Origin: Faucicola sp048551375
GTDB lineage: Bacteria; Pseudomonadota; Gammaproteobacteria; Pseudomonadales; Moraxellaceae
Length of the DNA: 64,000 nucleotides
Reading direction: 5' to 3'
Assembly: GCF_048551375.1 (NCBI RefSeq)
Contig: NZ_JBLYZJ010000007.1
Span: 97,661-161,660 of the forward strand
The position numbers were made by a program, and so were the translations under genes. The first letter of the stretch is position 1, and every line of letters begins with the position of its first letter. The notes beneath the pieces are model-generated. The model searched no databases. It worked only from the letters and a program-made list of their open reading frames with translations, and was not told the DNA's origin. This document shows, piece after piece, positions 33,728 to 41,088 of the stretch.

Positions 33728-33880
33728 TCAATTTAGCCATGGCTTAACGCAAAGAAATGTAACCAACCCTTGGCAAGGGTTGAATATTTTGGCATGATAA
33801 ACCGATTACGATTGCATTTATCAAAACCAAAAAACCAACGGATAGACCAATGGTTTTATTTACCGCAAGGAGTTTGCGTC

Positions 33881-35011
33881 ATGCCAAAAACCGCCCAAAA
33901 ACCTACAAAAACGACCAAAACTGCAAAAACGCCTGCCAAAGCCGATGACAGCCTAGAGCTTGACAACCAACGCTTTAGCCAACCCAAAAATAAAAAAGGC
34001 TATCAATTTGATTATCTCGTCTTTATTGGGCGTTTTCAACCGTTTCATCTTGGGCATAAAGCCGTTATTGATGAAGCCCTAAAACTTGCCGAAAACGTCA
34101 TCATGCTGATTGGTTCTGCCAATTTGCCTCGCAGTATTCGCAATAGCTTTACCGTTGCCGAGCGTACCGAGATGATTTTGGGGGCGTATGACAAAGCCGA
34201 AGCCAAACGCATTCATTGCGTTGGGCTAGACGATGCCTTATATAACGACACCAAATGGCTACAATACGTTCAGCAGTGCGTCAAGTCGGTCACAGGCGAC
34301 CTCAACGCTAATATCGGCTTGATAGGGCATTCCAAAGACAGCTCCTCCTACTACCTATCACTGTTCCCCAACTGGCAATCAGTGGGCGTACCTAATTTTA
34401 TGGATTTATCCGCCACGCCGATTCGTGAGGGATTTTTGCTGGGGGCAGACCCACTCCAAAATGTCGTGCCTGAATCCACTGCCAAAGTGATGAAAGCGGT
34501 AAAAAAATCCGCTGATTATCAACAACTTCACGATGAAGCAGGCTTTATTGATAAATACAAAAAACAATGGGAAGATACCCCTTACCCACCGACTTTTATG
34601 ACGGTGGATGCGGTGGTGATTCAGTCTGGGCATATTTTATTGGTAGAGCGTAGAAGTATGCCAGGGCAAGGGCTGTGGGCGTTACCTGGCGGATTTATCG
34701 ACCCCAAAGAAACGCTGTTTGATGCCTGTATCCGTGAATTGCGTGAAGAAACTCGCCTCAAAGTGCCAGAGGCGGTATTGCGAGGCTCTCGCCATAGTCA
34801 GCATACCTTTGATGACCCATACCGCTCGGCTCGTGGGCGTACCATTACCCAAGCGTTTTATTTTGTGTTAAAAAATGACCCCAAAGGCTTGCCTCCGGTC
34901 AAAGGCGGTGATGATGCCAAAAAAGCGTTTTGGTTGCCGTTGGCGGAGTTAAAAGCGGATAAATTGTTTGAAGACCATTATGCCATTATCTGTAAAATGG
35001 TGGGATTGTAA
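33881..35011 (+). CDS. nadM: Bifunctional NMN adenylyltransferase/Nudix hydrolase NadM
   Basis: Makes NAD from nicotinamide mononucleotide and, through its Nudix half, hydrolyses ADP-ribose-type compounds. From the ATG at 33881, with AAGGAG 8 bases ahead, it has 376 residues; an upstream in-frame start would add 37 unsupported residues. The nucleotidyltransferase motif GRFQPFHLGH is at 50-59 and SATPIREG at 177-184. The Nudix box GGFIDPKETLFDACIRELREE is at about 270-290 with intact REELREE-type Glu residues (RELREE). The N-terminal 25 residues are a Lys/Thr/Pro-rich extension. nadV follows after 91 bases. Confidence 0.95.
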   Translation: MPKTAQKPTKTTKTAKTPAKADDSLELDNQRFSQPKNKKGYQFDYLVFIGRFQPFHLGHKAVIDEALKLAENVIMLIGSANLPRSIRNSFTVAERTEMILGAYDKAEAKRIHCVGLDDALYNDTKWLQYVQQCVKSVTGDLNANIGLIGHSKDSSSYYLSLFPNWQSVGVPNFMDLSATPIREGFLLGADPLQNVVPESTAKVMKAVKKSADYQQLHDEAGFIDKYKKQWEDTPYPPTFMTVDAVVIQSGHILLVERRSMPGQGLWALPGGFIDPKETLFDACIRELREETRLKVPEAVLRGSRHSQHTFDDPYRSARGRTITQAFYFVLKNDPKGLPPVKGGDDAKKAFWLPLAELKADKLFEDHYAIICKMVGL

Positions 35012-35102
35012 ATTTTCATTCCAAACTGATAGACGGTTTGGGAATTTCCTGTCAAATCTTTGATTTTTCAAGATTTAACCCAATCAACAGAGGATTTCTG
35101 TG

Positions 35103-36521
35103 ATGTTTAGCCAAAACTTTAGCAATTTGATTCTTAACACCGATAGCTACAAAACCTCGCATTGGGTGCAATATCCACCCAATACCGAATATGTGTCTAG
35201 CTATATCGAGGCTCGTGGCACAAGCACCAATGCGTTTGACAACGTGCTATTTTTTGGGTTACAAGCCTTTTTGAAAGAATACCTGACCAAGCCCATTACC
35301 CAAACCGACATTGACGAGGCAAAAACCGTTCTTACCGCTCACGGTGTGCCATTTAACGAAACAGGTTGGCAACGCTTGCTTGACAAATATGACGGTTATC
35401 TACCACTCCGCATTCAAGCCGTGCCAGAAGGCACAGTCGTTGCTACAGGACAAGTGCTATGCCAAGTGGTCAATACCGACCCAGAATTTTTTTGGCTCAC
35501 CAGTTATATCGAAACGTCCTTATTGCGAGCAATTTGGTATCCGACCACAGTCGCAAGCTTGTCATATTACTGCAAACAAATCATCAAAGCAGGATTAGAA
35601 AAATCAGCGGATAATTTGGATAGTTTACCCTTTAAACTGCATGATTTTGGGGCAAGGGGCGTGTCGAGCCTAGAATCTGCCAGTCTAGGCGGTTTGGCTC
35701 ATTTGGTGAATTTTTCAGGCACAGACACGCTGTCCGCGCTCATTGGGGCAAGCCGTTGGTACGGCATGGACGGCTCAAGCGAAGATAAAAGTATGCCTGC
35801 ATTTTCGATTCCTGCTGCCGAGCATAGCACCATGACTTCGTGGGGGCGTGAGCATGAAGCCGAGGCGTATGCCAATATGCTGACCCAATTTGGCGGTGAC
35901 GGCAAAATCGTGGCAGTGGTAAGTGACAGCTATGATTTGTGGAATGCGATTGACAATATTTGGGGTGGCGAACTCAAAGAGCAAGTAGAAAAAATGGGCG
36001 GTACGCTCGTGATTCGCCCAGATAGTGGCGACCCCATCAAAGTGGTGCGTGAGGCATTGCAACGCTTGGCAGTAAAATTCGGCACAACCACCAATAGCAA
36101 AGGCTATAAAGTTTTGCCAAATTGCGTGCGTCTGATTCAAGGCGATGGTATCAATCCAACCAGCATTGGCAAAATCATCGAAGCCGTGCTACAGGCAGGT
36201 TTTAGCAGTGAGAACATCACCTTTGGTATGGGTGGCGGTCTGTTACAACAAGTTAATCGTGATACATTGAACTTCGCCATGAAAACTAGTGCGGCGATGG
36301 TTGCTGGCGAATGGCGTGACGTGTATAAAGACCCAATTACCAGTGTCAATAAACGCAGTAAAAAAGGACGTTTGGCATTGGTCAATCAAGCAGAGAACTT
36401 GATAACGATTCGAGAAGATGAACTGGCTAATGCTACCAATTTACTGGAAGATGTGTTTGTTGATGGTAAATTATTGGTTGATGACAGCTTAACCGTGATT
36501 CGTCAGCGTTCTGAAAGCTAG
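35103..36521 (+). CDS. nadV: Nicotinamide phosphoribosyltransferase NadV
   Basis: Converts nicotinamide and PRPP to NMN, the entry of the non-deamidating NAD salvage route. It has 472 residues from the ATG at 35103 (a GTG lies one codon earlier). The NAMPT features are present: NTDSYKTSHWVQYPP near the start, KLHDFGARGVSS, FSIPAAEHSTMTSWG with the catalytic His, VSDSYDLWNAI, VIRPDSGDP and the phosphate loop FGMGGGLLQQVNRDT. It directly follows nadM, so nicotinamide to NMN to NAD is encoded in two adjacent genes. Confidence 0.96.
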   Translation: MFSQNFSNLILNTDSYKTSHWVQYPPNTEYVSSYIEARGTSTNAFDNVLFFGLQAFLKEYLTKPITQTDIDEAKTVLTAHGVPFNETGWQRLLDKYDGYLPLRIQAVPEGTVVATGQVLCQVVNTDPEFFWLTSYIETSLLRAIWYPTTVASLSYYCKQIIKAGLEKSADNLDSLPFKLHDFGARGVSSLESASLGGLAHLVNFSGTDTLSALIGASRWYGMDGSSEDKSMPAFSIPAAEHSTMTSWGREHEAEAYANMLTQFGGDGKIVAVVSDSYDLWNAIDNIWGGELKEQVEKMGGTLVIRPDSGDPIKVVREALQRLAVKFGTTTNSKGYKVLPNCVRLIQGDGINPTSIGKIIEAVLQAGFSSENITFGMGGGLLQQVNRDTLNFAMKTSAAMVAGEWRDVYKDPITSVNKRSKKGRLALVNQAENLITIREDELANATNLLEDVFVDGKLLVDDSLTVIRQRSES

Positions 36522-36543
36522 GGCTGACACCAAAATGTTATTT

Positions 36544-36577
36544 GTAGGGGTGGAGTGTCTACGTAATCCATCCCTAC
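36544..36577. repeat. GTAGGGGTGGA/TCCATCCCTAC hairpin repeat
   Basis: Inverted repeat variant of the GTAGGGGCG family, 22 bases after the nadV stop and before the convergent GNAT gene; it may contribute to termination. Confidence 0.6.
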
Positions 36578-36605
36578 AACCTACCTCTACAAAATTTTTC
36601 CTAAT

Positions 36606-36878
36606 TTAAGCCACCAAATCCGCATAGTCAGGATTTTTTTGGATAAAACTTGCCACAAATGAACAGGCAGGTACGACTTTTTTGCCTTGCTCACGTGCGT
36701 AGTCAAGGGCGTGTTGGGTCAGTTGTTTTGCCAAACCTTGTCCACCCAACGCTTCTGGCACGATAGTATGGTCATATACCAGTGTATCGCCTTGCGGTTG
36801 GTAGCTAAGATAGGCGGTATGTCCGTCTTTTTGAATTTCAAATCGTTGGGTTTGTTCGTTATGGGTAATGGTAGTCAT
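36606..36878 (-). CDS. GNAT-type N-acetyltransferase (YjdJ/COG2388 family)
   Basis: Short acetyltransferase of 90 residues. The pattern F...DGHTAYLSYQPQGDTLVYDHTIVPEALGGQGLAKQLTQHALDYAREQGKKVVPACSFVASF is characteristic of the small YjdJ-like GNAT family: ExxGxGLA contacts acetyl-CoA and the late PxCSFV segment is conserved. The substrate is not known. AAGGAAAAAAT precedes the ATG. The upstream gene on the same strand begins 28 bases away, so the two may form an operon. Confidence 0.9.
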   Translation of the reverse strand: MTTITHNEQTQRFEIQKDGHTAYLSYQPQGDTLVYDHTIVPEALGGQGLAKQLTQHALDYAREQGKKVVPACSFVASFIQKNPDYADLVA

Positions 36879-36906
36879 ATTTTTTCCTTTTTTAGTTAAT
36901 GTTAAT

Positions 36907-37284
36907 TTAGTTTAAATCCCAAGGCGTTTCTGCTTCATCATCACGGTCTTCGCTATCATCGTATTGAAATCGCATGATTCGCTCACAGGTGTCAAAAAAC
37001 TTATCTTGAAAAAGGTCGCCACAGACTGTGACGCTCATCGAAAATTCTGTAATTAAACGTCTATGCTCACTAGAATTGTATAAATCTTTCACAAGAGAAT
37101 CTATATTGTCACGCTCGATACCAAATTCAGTCAAGACATTGAGAAAACTTTCATACAAATAGTAATAATCACCACCTTTGCCCTTGTAATCTTCATATAG
37201 CTTATCTAAAGACTGATGAAATTGTTGAAGTTTCTCGCCTGTCAGTCCATATTTTTCTGCTAGGTCTTCATCAAATTGTGACAT
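36907..37284 (-). CDS. Hypothetical acidic protein
   Basis: 125 residues from the ATG at 37284, which has GGAG about 10 bases ahead; an upstream ATG at 37299 adds MEKKI only. It is acidic and helical, with many Asp/Glu and aromatic residues (FDEDLAEKYGLTGEKLQQFHQSLDKLYEDY) and a C-terminus rich in Asp (DDSEDRDDEAETPWDLN). No signal peptide or membrane segment. I do not recognise a family. It is more AT-rich than its neighbours. Possibly in an operon with the GNAT gene. Confidence 0.7.
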   Translation of the reverse strand: MSQFDEDLAEKYGLTGEKLQQFHQSLDKLYEDYKGKGGDYYYLYESFLNVLTEFGIERDNIDSLVKDLYNSSEHRRLITEFSMSVTVCGDLFQDKFFDTCERIMRFQYDDSEDRDDEAETPWDLN

Positions 37285-37366
37285 TATTTTTTTCTCCATT
37301 AAATGTTATGAACTATGCTCAATCATAGAAAATTTTTTTGCTTTTGTAAAATCATTTAAAACCCTA

Positions 37367-37401
37367 TTCAGATAGGCATTATCTGAATTTTAGCCTATAA
37401 T
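37367..37401 (+). promoter_or_regulatory. ettA: ettA promoter with inverted repeat over the -35
   Basis: TATAAT at 37396-37401 with TAGGCA 17 bases upstream at 37373-37378. A perfect 8-bp inverted repeat TTCAGATA-N5-TATCTGAA (37367-37387) covers the -35 hexamer, suggesting regulated initiation. Confidence 0.45.
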
Positions 37402-37453
37402 ATCGCATGGTTTTGTAAAGATTTTAAACTTTAATTCTAGGAAACTTATCCAA

Positions 37454-39115
37454 ATGGCTCAATATATTTACACCATGAACAAGGTGTCAAAAATTGTTCC
37501 CCCCAAGCGTGAGATTCTCAAAGACATCTCGCTATCTTTCTTTCCTGGGGCGAAGATTGGCGTATTAGGCTTGAACGGTGCAGGTAAATCAACCTTGCTA
37601 AAAATCATGGCAGGCGTGGACACCGAGTTTAACGGTGAAGCCCGTGCCCAAGCAGGTATCAAAATCGGCTACCTCGCCCAAGAACCAATGCTCGACCCTG
37701 CCAAAGACGTGCGTGGCAATGTCGAAGATGGCGTGCGTGAAGCCCTAGATGCATTGGCTCGCCTTGACGAAATCTATGGCGAATACGCCTTGCCCGATGC
37801 CGACTTTGACAAACTTGCCGCCGAACAAGGCAAGATGGAAGACATCATCCAAGCATGGGACGCTCATAACCTAAACACCCAACTCGAAAAAGCCGCCGAT
37901 GCCCTACGCTTACCTGCGTGGGATGCCGATGTCAGCAAGCTATCGGGCGGTGAAAAACGCCGTGTTGCCCTATGTCGTCTATTGCTATCAAAACCTGATA
38001 TGCTGTTGTTGGACGAACCAACCAACCACTTGGACGCAGAATCAGTGGCGTGGCTTGAGCGATTCCTTAAAGACTACTCTGGCACAATCGTGGCGATTAC
38101 CCATGACCGCTATTTCCTTGACAATGTTGCTGAGTGGATTTTGGAACTTGACCGTGGCTATGGCTACCCATACCAAGGCAACTACACCGACTGGCTAGAG
38201 CAGAAAAACAAACGCCTAGAGCAAGAGCAAAAGCAAGAAGAAGCCTTTGCCAAAGCCTTGAAACAAGAGCTTGAGTGGGTGCGTAAAAACCAAAAAGGTC
38301 AGCAAGCCAAGTCTAAATCTCGTATCGAGCGATTTGAAGAGATGAACTCTCGTGAGTTCCAACAACGCAATGAAACCGCTGAAATCTACATTCCACCAGG
38401 ACCACGTTTGGGGAATAAAGTCATCGTGGTGGATAATATTTCTAAATCGTTTGGCGACCGTTTGCTATACGAAAACCTATCATTTACCGTGCCACCTTTG
38501 GCGATTGTTGGTATCATTGGTCCGAATGGTGCAGGTAAAACCACGCTGTTTAACATGATTACTGGCAAAGACAAGCCTGACACTGGTACGGTTGAAGTCG
38601 GTGAGTCAGTCAAAGTCGCTTATGTCGGTCAGGTGCGTGATGAGCTTGACGATAAGAAAACCGTGTGGGAAGAAGTATCGGACGGCTTGGACATGATTAC
38701 CGTTGGCGAATACACCACGCCAAGCCGTGCCTATATCGGACGCTTTAACTTTAAAGGTCAAGACCAACAAAAACTGGTCGGTAGCCTGTCGGGTGGTGAG
38801 CGTAACCGTCTGCAACTTGCCAAGACCTTAAAGCAAGGGGCAAACGTGCTGTTACTGGATGAACCGTCAAATGACCTTGACGTGGAAACCTTGCGTGCGT
38901 TGGAAGATGCGGTGGAAGTGTTCCCAGGTACGGTGATGGTGGTGTCGCATGACCGCTGGTTCTTAGACCGTATTGCGACGCATATTTTGGCGTTTGAGGA
39001 TGAAGGTCCGATTTGGTTTGATGGTAACTACTCTGAGTTTGAGGCGTATCGCAAAAAACAATTGGGTGGGGATGCCGAGCCAAAACGTATGAAATATAAA
39101 AAGATTGGTGGTTAA
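37454..39115 (+). CDS. ettA: Energy-dependent translational throttle protein EttA (ABC-F)
   Basis: Ribosome-bound ABC-F ATPase that gates the first elongation cycle according to energy state. It has 553 residues with two ABC domains: Walker A GLNGAGKST at 39-47 and GPNGAGKTT at about 356-364, signatures LSGGEKRRVALCRLL and LSGGERNRLQLAKTL, Walker B LLLLDEPTNHLD and VLLLDEPSNDLD. The PtIM linker (about 245-305) has LEQEQKQEEAFAKALKQELEWVRKNQKGQQAKSK, and the EttA-specific arm is present. The length and C-terminus (KRMKYKKI) match EttA rather than Uup or ABC-F resistance factors. Confidence 0.96.
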   Translation: MAQYIYTMNKVSKIVPPKREILKDISLSFFPGAKIGVLGLNGAGKSTLLKIMAGVDTEFNGEARAQAGIKIGYLAQEPMLDPAKDVRGNVEDGVREALDALARLDEIYGEYALPDADFDKLAAEQGKMEDIIQAWDAHNLNTQLEKAADALRLPAWDADVSKLSGGEKRRVALCRLLLSKPDMLLLDEPTNHLDAESVAWLERFLKDYSGTIVAITHDRYFLDNVAEWILELDRGYGYPYQGNYTDWLEQKNKRLEQEQKQEEAFAKALKQELEWVRKNQKGQQAKSKSRIERFEEMNSREFQQRNETAEIYIPPGPRLGNKVIVVDNISKSFGDRLLYENLSFTVPPLAIVGIIGPNGAGKTTLFNMITGKDKPDTGTVEVGESVKVAYVGQVRDELDDKKTVWEEVSDGLDMITVGEYTTPSRAYIGRFNFKGQDQQKLVGSLSGGERNRLQLAKTLKQGANVLLLDEPSNDLDVETLRALEDAVEVFPGTVMVVSHDRWFLDRIATHILAFEDEGPIWFDGNYSEFEAYRKKQLGGDAEPKRMKYKKIGG

Positions 39116-39145
39116 TGTTAGACATTAATTATTGAAATTTTTTCA

Positions 39146-39175
39146 AAGTCCTGTCATGATTTGATGGGGCTTTTT
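39146..39175 (+). terminator. Terminator of ettA
   Basis: AAAGTCCTGTC pairs with GATGGGGCTTT (with G-U pairs) followed by TTTTTG, 31 bases past the ettA stop. Confidence 0.65.
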
Positions 39176-39221
39176 GTTATATGTTTGATTAAATTGGCTG
39201 AATTTTACAAGGTGATGAGTG

Positions 39222-40514
39222 ATGGGTTCTGAACAAAATTATGCGTTTAAACGCCTTGAAATCAGTGGTTATAAAAGTATTCAAAATATTGTGATTGAGG
39301 ATATTCCACCTTTGATGGTTTTGGCTGGGGCAAATGGCTCAGGTAAAAGTAATTTTGTTGATGCCTTAGAGTTATTGAGTCAGCTATTGACTGAAAATGT
39401 TGAGAAGCTCGCCCAAAGTATAAACTTGAAAGATAAAATAACTTATAAGGTAAAACAAGGAAAATTTGACGATAGAATACTGTATGAAATAGTCATTAAA
39501 AGTAATAAAATCAAAAATGAAAGATTATATTTCCCCAAAAATTTTGTCCTTTATGATGCTAATGCAAACTTCACATTTTCAAAAGAAGAATTACAAGAAA
39601 AAATTGATGAGTGTCATTCACAAAAAAAAATTCTAGAGGAAGAAATTGATAGAATTAATTTTATTTTAGAAAAGCAGATTGCTCAAAATAAAACTACTGA
39701 AAATTATAAGTCAGCTTACTTCGATATAAAAAAATTAAATGAGATTAGTCTAGAATTATTTGATATCAACTTAAAAATTAGAGATTATGAAGATAAAATT
39801 CGTTATCTAGATATTGATGAAGAATTTAGTTTAGTTCAAATATATAAAAACCAGATTAGTCAAATTGAGGAACTGGAAACATTCGTTTCAACTTTATCAA
39901 ACATCAAAATTTTCCGCATTAACCATCTCGAAGCAAAGAAGCCATCGATTGACAATAGTATTCACCTAAAATCTGACGGTAGTAACCTTGCCAATATCCT
40001 TGCCAATTTAGAGCAAGATGACGAAATGCGAGCCACTATCCTTGACTGGTTATGTCTTATCGTTCCCGAAATGCAAAATGTCATTAGCGATAATCGACAA
40101 CTTGACGGCTCAAAAAGCATTCAGTTTGAAGAAGAAAGTGGCAAGAAATTCCCTGCTCACATGGTATCAGATGGCACGATATATGCTCTATCTATGCTAG
40201 TAGCAGTATTAACACGCACCCAAAAAGCAGGCATTACCATCATCGAAGAACCAGAGCGTGGACTACACCCCAAAGCGATTGGTGAATTGATTGGCTTTAT
40301 CAGACAGCACGCCAGCCACCATCATCCCATTATTTTAACAACCCATAGCGAATCCGTGGTACGAGAATTGGAGCTTGATGAGCTGTTTTTTGTCAGTAAA
40401 GAGCAAGGTATTACCAAAATCAAAAGTGTTAAAGATTCTGGCGTAGATAAGAGCCAAATTCCCCTAGATACTGCATGGCTAATGAATTTGCTTAACGGCG
40501 GTCTGCCATGGTAA
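39222..40514 (+). CDS. AAA family (RecF/OLD-like, AAA_21) ATPase of a three-gene cassette
   Basis: 430 residues from the ATG at 39222, with AAGGTGA ahead. The ABC-type ATPase head is split by a short coiled coil: N-terminal FKRLEISGYKSIQNI and Walker A GANGSGKSN at 36-44; a charged helical insert at about 120-220; a C-terminal SDGTIYALSML signature, Walker B ITIIEEPERGLHP at about 338-350 and the switch His375 in TTHSES. This head is shared by defence ATPases of the OLD, AriA and RloC type and pairs with nuclease partners. The stop overlaps the next start by 7 bases (ATGGTAA), so the two are translationally coupled. DNA for about residues 70-225 is far more AT-rich than both ends of the gene. 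Defence function is inferred. Confidence 0.9.
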   Translation: MGSEQNYAFKRLEISGYKSIQNIVIEDIPPLMVLAGANGSGKSNFVDALELLSQLLTENVEKLAQSINLKDKITYKVKQGKFDDRILYEIVIKSNKIKNERLYFPKNFVLYDANANFTFSKEELQEKIDECHSQKKILEEEIDRINFILEKQIAQNKTTENYKSAYFDIKKLNEISLELFDINLKIRDYEDKIRYLDIDEEFSLVQIYKNQISQIEELETFVSTLSNIKIFRINHLEAKKPSIDNSIHLKSDGSNLANILANLEQDDEMRATILDWLCLIVPEMQNVISDNRQLDGSKSIQFEEESGKKFPAHMVSDGTIYALSMLVAVLTRTQKAGITIIEEPERGLHPKAIGELIGFIRQHASHHHPIILTTHSESVVRELELDELFFVSKEQGITKIKSVKDSGVDKSQIPLDTAWLMNLLNGGLPW

Positions 40515-41086
40515 AAGTTGGCTTTATCGTAGAGGGTGAAACCGAAAAAATCATCATTGAATCGGAGCAGTTCCGAGCATTTTTGCAAAAACATGGCTAT
40601 GAGTTGATAGACCCTGTTGTTAATGCCAAAGGTGGTGGCAATCTATTACCCAAAAATATTGAACCATCCATTAAGGCTATCGAACAAGGTCAGCCTGATA
40701 AAATCTTCGTTTTGACTGATTTGGAAAATAACGCTAGCATTGCTGATGTTAGACAACGTATTTATCATGCAAAAATCGAATTGGTTTTTGTCGCTGTCAA
40801 AGCCATCGAAGCTTGGTTTTTGGCAGATACGCAAGCGATGAAAAAATTCTTGAAATCAGAAAATTTTGCGTTAGAAACGTACCCAGAGCAAACAGTAACC
40901 ATGCCCTTTGATAGAATTAAAGAAATTATCATGCAGTTAAAAGTTCGTGGGATTGGCTCAAAGGTTTTATTAGCCAAACAAATGACCAAACATCATGGAT
41001 TTTCTATCGAAAATTCTGCCAATCACCCGAATTGCCCCAGTGCCAAAGAACTGGTTGATTACTTTACATTACACAAAGAACTCTAA
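40508..41086 (+). CDS. DUF4276/TOPRIM-like protein, partner of the AAA ATPase
   Basis: 192 residues. The N-terminal FIVEGETEKII (Glu9, Glu13) and the later VLTDLEN (Asp71, Glu73) are arranged like the acidic metal site of TOPRIM nucleases, and VAVKAIEAWFLAD (about 96-108) is the block typical of DUF4276. It overlaps the ATPase stop and is followed after 2 bases by the SWIM gene. AAA ATPase plus TOPRIM-like pairs include PARIS (AriA/AriB) and OLD-type systems, but there AriB is a DUF4435 protein, so this is a related, not identical, layout. Nuclease activity is a prediction. Confidence 0.88.
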   Translation: MVKVGFIVEGETEKIIIESEQFRAFLQKHGYELIDPVVNAKGGGNLLPKNIEPSIKAIEQGQPDKIFVLTDLENNASIADVRQRIYHAKIELVFVAVKAIEAWFLADTQAMKKFLKSENFALETYPEQTVTMPFDRIKEIIMQLKVRGIGSKVLLAKQMTKHHGFSIENSANHPNCPSAKELVDYFTLHKEL

Positions 41087-41088
41087 TC

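Noticed and set aside
39222..41086. Classical PARIS (AriA/AriB) system
   Set aside because: The second gene looks like DUF4276 rather than the DUF4435 AriB, and a third SWIM gene is attached; similarity is at the level of ATPase plus TOPRIM only.
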